From Aliihoeflea sp052435735 (GTDB lineage Bacteria > Pseudomonadota > Alphaproteobacteria > Rhizobiales > Rhizobiaceae), in assembly GCA_052435735.1 (NCBI GenBank), contig JBQVNB010000018.1, positions 36,910 through 100,909 of the forward strand: a stretch of 64,000 nt of DNA. Direction: 5' to 3'. Every line of letters starts with the position of its first letter. The first letter of the stretch is position 1. Below the pieces are notes generated by a model that saw only the letters and a list, made by a program, of their open reading frames with translations, searched no databases and was not told the origin of the DNA. Positions 1 through 6,529 of the stretch are shown piece by piece. Both the position numbers and the translations under genes were made by a program.

Positions 1-171
1 ACGCATCTCCTGTTCTGCGCCAAGAACATCGAGCGCATCGGCGACCACGCCACCAACATCGTCGAGACGGTCTATTTCATCGTCACGGGCGAGCAATTGC
101 CGCCGGAGCGTCCCAAGGAGGACGAGAGCCATCGCGTGGTGATGGACGCCGCGCGGTTCGCGGCGCAGTAG
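1..171 (+). CDS. phoU: PhoU, phosphate transport regulator, C-terminal end (partial)
   Basis: This is the last 56 codons of an open frame entering from the left edge and stopping at TAG 169-171. The visible residues include the C-terminal PhoU helix signature KNIERIGDHATNIVE, followed by a short acidic tail. PhoU binds metals and the PstB ATPase and keeps the PhoR/PhoB response off when phosphate is plentiful. The gene normally ends a pst operon, which would lie to the left of the window. Only two bases separate its stop from the convergent gcrA stop. phoB, which often follows phoU in rhizobia, is not here. The family call rests on this C-terminal motif alone. Confidence 0.85.
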   Translation, partial: THLLFCAKNIERIGDHATNIVETVYFIVTGEQLPPERPKEDESHRVVMDAARFAAQ

Positions 172-173
172 CC

Positions 174-671
174 TTACCCGCGACGGCGGCGCTCTGCGAC
201 CGGCTGGTAGGCGACGCGCGAGTGATAGGCGCAGTAAGGGCCGCAATCGCCGACGTCGTTGCCGCAGAACGAGAATTCCTCGGCCAGCGGATCGCCATTC
301 GGCCATTTGCAGGTGCGTTCCGACAGTTCGATCAGCTTGAGATTGCGCGACAGCGGCACGACGACGCTGGACAGGCGCGGCGCGGGCGCGGCTTCCGGTT
401 GCGCGTCGAAGCGGGCCTGAAGGGCGGTCGCGCCGATCGTGGTCGTCATCGGGCGGCTCGGGCGCGGCGCCTTGGGGGCCGACGGGGCGGTTTTCTTGGG
501 ACGCGGCGTTGCGGAGGAGGCACGGCCCCGGCCGGACAGCTTCAGGCGATGGACCTTGCCGATGACCGCGTTGCGGCTGACGCCACCGAGCTGGGTTGCG
601 ATCTGGCTGGCGCTCAGGCCTTCGGCCCAAAGCTTCTTGAGAAGTTCCACCCGCTCGTCGGTCCAGTTCAT
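174..671 (-). CDS. gcrA: GcrA family cell-cycle regulator
   Basis: The 165-residue protein begins MNWTDERVELLKKLWAEG and continues with an N-terminal helix-turn-helix (SASQIATQLGG, NAVIGKVHRLKLSGR). A Pro/Ala/Lys-rich linker follows, then the conserved C-terminal GcrA segment with CKWPNGDP, FCGN and YCAYH cysteines and histidines. GcrA is an alphaproteobacterial factor that binds methylated GANTC promoters and recruits sigma70 RNA polymerase, driving S-phase genes. Length and both ends match the family. An AGGAG sequence lies about 10 bases before the ATG. Several GANTC sites sit in the upstream region. The gene is convergent with phoU and divergent from argD. Confidence 0.95.
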   Translation of the reverse strand: MNWTDERVELLKKLWAEGLSASQIATQLGGVSRNAVIGKVHRLKLSGRGRASSATPRPKKTAPSAPKAPRPSRPMTTTIGATALQARFDAQPEAAPAPRLSSVVVPLSRNLKLIELSERTCKWPNGDPLAEEFSFCGNDVGDCGPYCAYHSRVAYQPVAERRRRG

Positions 672-697
672 GGCGACACGCTCCTAAGTGAGGTGCG

Positions 698-848
698 GAA
701 TCCGAATCCTTTCCCGCCCGGCAACTGCCGAGTGGGCACCGCGTTGAGCTTGGTGATTAGATCCGCCGCACGAAATCTAGTTCTTTACTGGCCCGAAACT
801 ACAATATGCGCCGACTCGGTGACAAGAGTCGGCCGGACACACCGATTC
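698..848. promoter_or_regulatory. Cluster of five GANTC (CcrM) sites upstream of gcrA
   Basis: GANTC occurs at 698-702, 704-708, 813-817, 826-830 and 844-848 in the gcrA/argD intergenic region (672-1032, 361 bases, otherwise without a gene). CcrM methylates GANTC and GcrA reads that mark. The two sites nearest gcrA lie 27-37 bases before its start codon. The density exceeds the roughly one site per 256 bases expected by chance. That this is a GcrA/CcrM feedback control region is inference. Confidence 0.55.
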
Positions 849-935
849 TGTTTTTTCGGTTTTCCCCAACTTGGGCGCTTCGTCTGTCGCCGATCTGTCG
901 CATTGCCCCGGCGCATGACGCTGCGTTGCAAAGAA

Positions 936-964
936 TTGACAGCGCGCCCGCGAACGCTGATAAA
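936..964 (+). promoter_or_regulatory. Predicted sigma70-type promoter upstream of argD
   Basis: TTGACA at 936-941 is followed after exactly 17 bases by GATAAA at 959-964, a near-consensus -35/-10 pair on the plus strand. Transcription would start near 971, about 60 bases before the argD start codon. A hairpin with a U-run lies immediately downstream at 977-998. Confidence 0.5.
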
Positions 965-976
965 GACGGGCAGAAG

Positions 977-998
977 CCGCCCTCGAGGCGGATTTTTT
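977..998 (+). terminator. Terminator-like hairpin in the argD leader
   Basis: CCGCC at 977-981 pairs with GGCGG at 987-991 around a five-base loop. TTTTTT follows at 993-998, with further T runs to 1004. It looks like an intrinsic terminator but lies between the predicted promoter and argD. It may be an attenuator or a 5' protective hairpin. It could also end transcription entering from the left. Confidence 0.45.
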
Positions 999-1032
999 GT
1001 TTTTGATCGCGTCCCCCGGATGGAGTGAGGCC

Positions 1033-2235
1033 ATGGGCGGTTCGGCCCTTTTCGAAACCTACAACCGCGCGCCCTTGCGTTTCGAACGGGGCGAAGGGGT
1101 CTGGCTCTATACGGAAAGCGGCGAGCGCTATCTGGATTTCGCGGCCGGCGTCGCGGTCAATTCGCTCGGCCATTCGCATCCGCATCTGGTCGAGACGCTG
1201 AAGACGCAGGCCGAAAAGCTGTGGCACGTCTCCAACCTCTATGAGGTCCCCGGACAGACCCGGCTCGCCGAGCGCCTGACCGACGCCACTTTCGCCGACA
1301 AGGTGTTCTTCGCCAATTCCGGCGCCGAGGCGCTCGAATGCTCGATCAAGACGGCGCGGCGCTATCATTATGCGAGGGGCCAGCCGGAGCGCTATCGGAT
1401 CATCACGTTCGAGGGCGCCTTCCATGGCCGCACCCTGGCGACGATCGCGGCGGGCGGCCAGCCGAAATATCTCGAAGGCTTCGGCCCGAAGGTGCAGGGC
1501 TTCGACCAGGTTCCGTTCGGCGACCTCGAAGCGTTGGAAAAGGCGATCACCGACGAAACGGCCGCCATTCTCGTCGAGCCGGTGCAGGGCGAAGGCGGCA
1601 TCCGGCCGATCGAGGCCGACATGCTCGGCCGCCTGCGCGCGCTATGTGACCAACACGGCCTGCTCCTGATCTATGACGAGGTCCAGTGCGGGATCGGCCG
1701 GACCGGCAAGCTGTTCGCCTATCAGTGGTCGGGCATGGCGCCGGACATCATGGCGATCGCCAAGGGCATCGGCGGCGGCTTTCCCCTCGCCGCCTGCCTT
1801 GCCAGCGAAGAGGCGACATCCGGCATGGTCCCGGGCGTTCACGGCACCACCTTCGGCGGCAATCCGCTCGCGATGGCGGTCGGCAATGCCGTGCTCGACG
1901 TCGTCCTCGAAGAGGGCTTCCTCGACGAGGTCAAGCGCAAGTCCCTGCTCCTGAAGCAGTCGCTCGCATCGGTCGTCGACGAATTCCCGGAGGTCTTCGA
2001 GAGCGTGCGCGGGTCGGGGCTGATGCTCGGCCTCAAGTGCCGGATGCCCAATGGCGAAGTGAACCTCGCCTTCAGGCGGCATAATTTCCTGGCGGTGCCT
2101 GCCGGCGACAACGTCGTCCGCCTGCTGCCGCCGCTCAACGTCACCGACAAGGAAATCCGCATCGCCGTCGAAGCGATCCGCGAAGCCGCATCGGACCTCG
2201 CGCTGCCCGCGCGCAAGGCCGGCTCGGCCGCCTGA
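1033..2235 (+). CDS. argD: Acetylornithine aminotransferase
   Basis: ArgD is a PLP-dependent class III aminotransferase that converts N-acetylglutamate semialdehyde to N-acetylornithine in arginine synthesis, and it may also act in lysine synthesis. The 400-residue frame shows the family cofactor-binding features: NSGAEALE for the phosphate site, YDEVQCGIGRTG with the ring-contacting Asp, and AIAKGIGGGFPLAAC containing the Schiff-base Lys. The ATG at 1033 is chosen over the in-frame codon at 997 because GGAGTGAGG precedes it and homologues begin with a short leader before the YNRAPL segment. argF follows 11 bases downstream, so the two form an arginine operon. Confidence 0.96.
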   Translation: MGGSALFETYNRAPLRFERGEGVWLYTESGERYLDFAAGVAVNSLGHSHPHLVETLKTQAEKLWHVSNLYEVPGQTRLAERLTDATFADKVFFANSGAEALECSIKTARRYHYARGQPERYRIITFEGAFHGRTLATIAAGGQPKYLEGFGPKVQGFDQVPFGDLEALEKAITDETAAILVEPVQGEGGIRPIEADMLGRLRALCDQHGLLLIYDEVQCGIGRTGKLFAYQWSGMAPDIMAIAKGIGGGFPLAACLASEEATSGMVPGVHGTTFGGNPLAMAVGNAVLDVVLEEGFLDEVKRKSLLLKQSLASVVDEFPEVFESVRGSGLMLGLKCRMPNGEVNLAFRRHNFLAVPAGDNVVRLLPPLNVTDKEIRIAVEAIREAASDLALPARKAGSAA

Positions 2236-2246
2236 GAAACGAGATC

Positions 2247-3164
2247 ATGGCTTCAGCATTCCGGCATTTCACCGACCTTTCCGCCATCGCATCGGGCGAG
2301 CTGCGCGCCATCCTGGACGACGCGCGCGCGCGCAAGACGCGCCTCAAGGCGGGCGAGCGCGAGCGTCCGCTGGAAGGCAAGGTGCTGGCGATGATCTTCG
2401 ACAAGCCGTCGACCCGCACGCGCGTCTCCTTCGACGTCGGAATGCGCCAGCTCGGCGGCGAGACCCTGATGCTGACGGGCACGGAGATGCAGCTCGGCCG
2501 GTCCGAGACGATCGCCGACACCGCGCGCGTCCTGTCGCGCTATGTCGATGCCATCATGATGCGCACGACCGAGCACGACCGCCTGCTGGAAATGACCGAG
2601 CACGCGACGATCCCGGTCATCAACGGCCTGACCGACGACACGCATCCGTGCCAGATCATGGCCGATCTGATGACCTTCGAGGAACATCGCGGCCCGGTCG
2701 AGGACAAGCTCTTCGCCTGGACGGGCGACGGCAACAATGTATTGCACTCTTTGGCCGAAGCGTCGGCGCGCTTCAATTTCCGGCTGAGCATCGCCGTTCC
2801 CGCGGGCAGCGAGCCGGACGCGAAATTCGTCGACTGGTCGAGGGCCAATGGCGGCCGCATCGAATTCCACGACAGCGCCGACCGAGCGGTTGCGGGCGCA
2901 GATTGCGTCGTCACCGACACCTGGGTCTCGATGAACCAGGAGCATCGCGCGCGCGGCCACAACGTCTTCCAGCCCTATCAGGTCAATGCCGAATTGATGG
3001 CCGGCGCGAAGCCGGATGCCCTCTTCATGCACTGCCTGCCCGCCCATCGCGGCGAGGAGGTGACGGACGAGGTCATCGACGGACCCAATTCGGTCGTCTT
3101 CGACGAGGCGGAGAACCGGCTGCACGCCCAGAAGGCCGTGCTTGCGTGGTGCTTCGGCGCTTGA
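2247..3164 (+). CDS. argF: Ornithine carbamoyltransferase
   Basis: The 305-residue enzyme transfers the carbamoyl group from carbamoyl phosphate to ornithine to make citrulline, the sixth step of arginine synthesis in the cytosol. The carbamoyl-phosphate site STRTRVSF is near residue 52. HPCQIMAD is near residue 133. The ornithine-loop SMN is in DTWVSMNQEH, and the catalytic HCLPAHRG is near residue 257. Length is normal. It follows argD with an 11-base gap, so the genes should be co-transcribed. Confidence 0.97.
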   Translation: MASAFRHFTDLSAIASGELRAILDDARARKTRLKAGERERPLEGKVLAMIFDKPSTRTRVSFDVGMRQLGGETLMLTGTEMQLGRSETIADTARVLSRYVDAIMMRTTEHDRLLEMTEHATIPVINGLTDDTHPCQIMADLMTFEEHRGPVEDKLFAWTGDGNNVLHSLAEASARFNFRLSIAVPAGSEPDAKFVDWSRANGGRIEFHDSADRAVAGADCVVTDTWVSMNQEHRARGHNVFQPYQVNAELMAGAKPDALFMHCLPAHRGEEVTDEVIDGPNSVVFDEAENRLHAQKAVLAWCFGA

Positions 3165-3271
3165 TTGAACGCGGCGCGGCACCTATCTGCCGGGCACAGT
3201 TGATAGATCTGGCTTGGCCAGCGGGCGCGGCGCGGCGATAATCGCGCTTCCCCGAGGATAGGAATGTTCCC

Positions 3272-4261
3272 GTGACTGCACCGCATGCAAAGCTCGGCGA
3301 TTTCGGTTTCGCCGGTGACGACACCGTCGTTCCGTTTCAGGTCGGCCCGCTCGACGCGCGCGGCCGCGTCGTCCAGCTCGGCCCGATCCTCGACGCGATC
3401 CTCGGCCGGCACGATTATCCCGAGCCCGTCGCGCGGCTGCTCGCCGAGGCGATGACGCTGACCGTGCTTCTCGGCACCTCCCTCAAATTCGACGGCAAGT
3501 TCATTCTCCAGACCCGCTCGGACGGGCCGGTGGACATGCTTGTCGCCGACTTCACCACGCCCGGCTCACTGCGCGCCTATGCGAGCTTCGATGCCGAGCG
3601 CATGGCGGAGGCGAGCGCGGCCGGCAAGGCGTCGCCCGCCGATCTCCTCGGCAAGGGCGTCCTGGCGCTGACCATCGACCAGGGCCAGCACATGCAGCGC
3701 TACCAGGGCATCGTCCAGCTCGACTCGACTTCGCTCGAAGACGCCGCGCGCACCTATTTCCGCCAATCGGAGCAGATTCCGACCGAGGTTCGGCTGTCGG
3801 TCGCGCGCCAGATGATCAAGGGCCAGAACGGCTTCGACGGGCACTGGCGTTCCGGCGGTCTGCTCTCGCAGTTCCTGCCCGAGGCGCCCGAGCGGCTGCG
3901 CCTGCCCGATCTTCCGGGCGGCGACGGCGACAATGGTGAGATGCCCGATCCGACCGACGATGCCTGGGCCGAGGTGCAGGCGTTGGTCTCGACCGTCGAG
4001 GCGGACGAGCTGATCGATCCGACCGTCGGCCCCGAGCGCCTTCTCTACCGTCTCTTCCACGAGCACGGCGTCCACGTCTTCGAAGGCGCGGACGTCATCG
4101 ACGACTGCTCCTGCTCGCGCGAGAAAATCCGCGGAATTCTCGACGGTTTCACGGAAGAGGAAATCTCCGACAGCATCGAGGACGGGAAGATCAAGGTTTC
4201 GTGCGAGTTCTGCTCGACCCATTACGAGTTCGATCCGACCGACTTCGTCACGCGGAATTGA
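3272..4261 (+). CDS. hslO: Hsp33 redox-regulated chaperone
   Basis: This 329-residue protein has the N-terminal Hsp33 fold and a C-terminal zinc/redox switch formed by CSC in DDCSCSREK and CEFC in SCEFCSTHYEF. In Hsp33 these four cysteines bind zinc when reduced and form disulfides under oxidative stress, which activates the holdase. The alphaproteobacterial form uses CxC...CxxC as here. The start is GTG at 3272, preceded by AGGA at a good distance. The gene follows argF in the order seen in rhizobia, with a gap of about 100 bases, so it may have its own promoter. Confidence 0.95.
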   Translation: MTAPHAKLGDFGFAGDDTVVPFQVGPLDARGRVVQLGPILDAILGRHDYPEPVARLLAEAMTLTVLLGTSLKFDGKFILQTRSDGPVDMLVADFTTPGSLRAYASFDAERMAEASAAGKASPADLLGKGVLALTIDQGQHMQRYQGIVQLDSTSLEDAARTYFRQSEQIPTEVRLSVARQMIKGQNGFDGHWRSGGLLSQFLPEAPERLRLPDLPGGDGDNGEMPDPTDDAWAEVQALVSTVEADELIDPTVGPERLLYRLFHEHGVHVFEGADVIDDCSCSREKIRGILDGFTEEEISDSIEDGKIKVSCEFCSTHYEFDPTDFVTRN

Positions 4262-4263
4262 AG

Positions 4264-4620
4264 ATGGCCCAAGGGCTTCTGCCTTCGCTTCTACTCATTG
4301 CGGCTCTGGCGGCTCCGGCCGCCCGGGCCGGCGAAGTGATGATCGATTTTCCCGGGACGGAGGTCGGGGAAACCACCCTTGCCTATCGTTGTGGATCGAC
4401 CGGAATCGACGTGCGCTACGTCAATGCCGGGCCGGTATCGCTTGCGATTTTCGATTGGGAAGGCGAGCGGATCGTGGCTTCGGCCGGCATTGCCGCTTCC
4501 GGTGTGCGCTACGTCGGCGGACGCTATGTGTGGTGGTCGAAAGGCAGCGAGGCGACGCTCTTGGACGAAATGGCCGACGACGGAGACGCGCCTCTGGCGT
4601 CGTGCATCGAGCAGCCTTAG
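4264..4620 (+). CDS. MliC-family lysozyme inhibitor-like protein
   Basis: This is a 118-residue exported protein. A hydrophobic signal sequence (LLPSLLLIAALAAPAARA) ends near residue 20. The rest matches the MliC/C-type lysozyme inhibitor domain: AYRCGSTGIDVRYVNA, then SGVRYVGGRYVWWSKGSEATL. The YVWWSKGxEATL block is the family signature. Such proteins protect peptidoglycan against lysozyme in the periplasm or outer membrane. No lipobox Cys is seen after the signal, so it is probably a soluble periplasmic PliC/MliC-type protein. ATG 4264 follows the hslO stop by two bases, suggesting a shared transcript. Confidence 0.8.
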   Translation: MAQGLLPSLLLIAALAAPAARAGEVMIDFPGTEVGETTLAYRCGSTGIDVRYVNAGPVSLAIFDWEGERIVASAGIAASGVRYVGGRYVWWSKGSEATLLDEMADDGDAPLASCIEQP

Positions 4621-4728
4621 CCACAATTGCGCCACTTTTGTTAACGTGTGACTTAAACCTTCATCAAGCGTGCGGTTGCAGTATGCCCCGGAATTCGGCA
4701 AGCGGGGGGCATCGCTACCGGATGAACG

Positions 4729-4902
4729 ATGATCATAAGACTGGCAATAATCTGGCTCCTCGTCGCGGGTTTTGCGGCAGGCTTTGCGGAACTGGTGACG
4801 TCCGACACGGTCGGGCGGGCAGACCGCGCGGGTTCGCCTTGCGACGAATGGTCGAATCCGGATTGCTCCGGGCCGGCTGCTGCGGGCGCCCCGCTCAACT
4901 GA
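4729..4902 (+). CDS. Small membrane/exported protein of unknown function
   Basis: A 57-codon frame begins ATG at 4729 and stops TGA at 4900-4902. The first about 20 residues (MIIRLAIIWLLVAGFAAGFA) form a hydrophobic segment that could be a signal anchor. The remainder is polar and holds two cysteines (SPCDEW, NPDCSG). I do not recognise a family. It sits between the MliC-like gene and another small gene on the same strand. The call rests on the clear hydrophobic N-terminus and intact frame; it could be chance. Confidence 0.4.
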   Translation: MIIRLAIIWLLVAGFAAGFAELVTSDTVGRADRAGSPCDEWSNPDCSGPAAAGAPLN

Positions 4903-4965
4903 TTAGCATTGCGGAAACCATAAGCTGCCAAGGTCGGCCGTGAATCACAGCCGATCGGAATAAGC

Positions 4966-5223
4966 ATGCCCGCATTGTCAGCCGGCCACGAGGAAGAGAT
5001 TGCAGAGGCCGTCTGCGAGATCGCCGTCCTTCTCGCGCAGGCCATCCACCAGATCGATCCCGAAGCCGCTCAGCGAATGAACTTCGCCGCCGGCAAGGCC
5101 TACAACCGGCATCTCGGACGGGACCAGACGCTGGCTGCCGATCTGATGCTGCGCTTCGGGCGCGCTCTGGTCGACCGCTCGCTCTTTCCGGTCGCCGGCG
5201 ACGGCGAGGATACGCTCAGTTGA
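4966..5223 (+). CDS. Hypothetical helical protein
   Basis: An 85-residue frame reads as largely helical and acidic at its ends, with no membrane segment and no motif I can assign. ATG 4966 has a weak GGAA in front. Its 3' end overlaps the convergent apaG stop by eight bases, a common arrangement for real neighbours. No function can be offered. Confidence 0.5.
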   Translation: MPALSAGHEEEIAEAVCEIAVLLAQAIHQIDPEAAQRMNFAAGKAYNRHLGRDQTLAADLMLRFGRALVDRSLFPVAGDGEDTLS

Positions 5224-5620
5224 CGGAATGGCGCTCGCCGGGAAAGTCGAGCGAGAAGGCGGGAATGGCGACGTCGAACTCGCGGCCGGCCTCGTCGCGC
5301 ATCGTATAGTCACCGACCATGAAGCCGGACGACGTGGCGAGCGGGCAGCCAGAGGTGTACTGAAAGCTGTCGCCGGGCTCCAGTTCCGGCTGTTCGCCGA
5401 CGACGCCGGCGCCGCGCACCTCCTCGAGCTTTCCGCTGGCATCGGTGATGCGCCAGTGCCGGGAGACGAGCTTGACGGCCTTCGTGCCCCGATTTGCGAT
5501 CGTGACGCGATAGGCCCAGAAATAGCGGCCAACCTCCGGTTGGGAGCGCTCCTCGAGAAAAAAGGGCTCCACGGTGACCTCGATCCCGCTGGTGGTCGTC
5601 CGGTACATCGGCTTGTTCAC
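5216..5620 (-). CDS. apaG: ApaG protein
   Basis: The protein is 134 residues, the usual ApaG length, and carries the family core: YRTTTSGIEVTVEPFFLEERS at the N-terminus, YFWAYRVTIANRG, LVSRHWRITDASG, EVRGAGVVGEQP, FQYTSGCPL and GFMVGDYTM. ApaG has a fibronectin-III-like beta sandwich. In enterobacteria it lies beside ApaH, but its biochemical role is unsettled. I place the start at GTG 5620 rather than the in-frame ATG at 5716. AAGGAG lies five bases upstream of the GTG, and the extra 32 residues have no family counterpart. Confidence 0.93.
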   Translation of the reverse strand: MNKPMYRTTTSGIEVTVEPFFLEERSQPEVGRYFWAYRVTIANRGTKAVKLVSRHWRITDASGKLEEVRGAGVVGEQPELEPGDSFQYTSGCPLATSSGFMVGDYTMRDEAGREFDVAIPAFSLDFPGERHSVN

Positions 5621-5744
5621 ACTCACTCCTTGAAAAATAACGCATACGGGGACGCTTTGGGTGCGTGGCGCGTGCAAGTTGAAGCGAAAGTGATCATGCG
5701 GCCGTCGCGCTTTCACCTATGACCGAACCGAGGAGAGCAATGCA

Positions 5745-6353
5745 ATGCTGGACGGCTGGGCACGAGCAAGGATCGATCCGGCGCTGGACCGCGCCGGATC
5801 GATCCTTGCGCGAAGCGGCGTCACCGCGGACGCCGTCACCCTGGCAGCTTTCGCGGCCGGGCTCGCAGCCTTCGTCGCCATTGCGCTCGAAGCCTATCTG
5901 AGCGGACTTTTCCTGCTGCTCCTCAGCCGGATCTGCGACGGCCTCGACGGAGCGGTCGCCCGCCACACGCGCAAGTCGGATTTCGGCGGCTATCTCGACA
6001 TCGTGCTCGACTTCGCATTTTACGGGCTGGTCCCGCTCGGTTTCGTGCTGGCCGATCCGTCCGCAAATGCCGTTGCCGGCGCCGTTCTGATCCTGTCGTT
6101 CTACGTCAATGGCGCAAGCTTCCTCGCCTATGCGGTCATGGCCGAAAAGCGTGGCCTGTCGACCGACGCGAGGGGGGAAAAATCGCTTTTTTTCACCACC
6201 GGACTGGCCGAGGCGACCGAGACGATCGCCTTTTTCGTCGCTTTCTGCTTGTTTCCGCAATGGTTCGTGGTGCTCGCATTCGTCTTCGCCGCGTTGTGCT
6301 TCTATACCGCCGTTTCGCGCATCGTCATCGCCGCCCGGACTTTCCGCAACTAG
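5745..6353 (+). CDS. CDP-alcohol phosphatidyltransferase family protein
   Basis: This 202-residue integral membrane enzyme shows the full CDP-alcohol phosphotransferase signature DGxxDGxxAR...GxxxDxxxD: DGLDGAVAR, then GGYLDIVLD near residues 65-90. The Asp residues bind two metals that activate transfer of a phosphatidyl or related group from a CDP-alcohol. Several hydrophobic spans follow (FYGLVPLGFVLA, AGAVLILSFYV, TIAFFVAFCLF, WFVVLAFVFAALCF). The acceptor substrate cannot be read from sequence; pgsA- or pssA-like roles in phospholipid synthesis are possible. AGGAGA precedes the ATG. The gene is divergent from apaG. Confidence 0.88.
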   Translation: MLDGWARARIDPALDRAGSILARSGVTADAVTLAAFAAGLAAFVAIALEAYLSGLFLLLLSRICDGLDGAVARHTRKSDFGGYLDIVLDFAFYGLVPLGFVLADPSANAVAGAVLILSFYVNGASFLAYAVMAEKRGLSTDARGEKSLFFTTGLAEATETIAFFVAFCLFPQWFVVLAFVFAALCFYTAVSRIVIAARTFRN

Positions 6354-6529
6354 GTTCGACCGAGTCTTTCGCGGCTAGACTGTTACAGCGAAGAGATTTC
6401 GACTGGACAACAATTACAACTAAACCTAACGTTGCACGAAAGTGCAGCTTTCAGGGCGGGACGGGCCTCGATGACGAACTTTGCGGGTTGCCGACAGGAC
6501 GACCATGTCCTGCGCGGGGCTGTCTAGGC

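Noticed and set aside
6471..6527. 18-codon frame (ATG 6471 to TAG) before the glycosyltransferase start
   Set aside because: Very short, no ribosome site and no known leader peptide pattern. It could be a chance frame.
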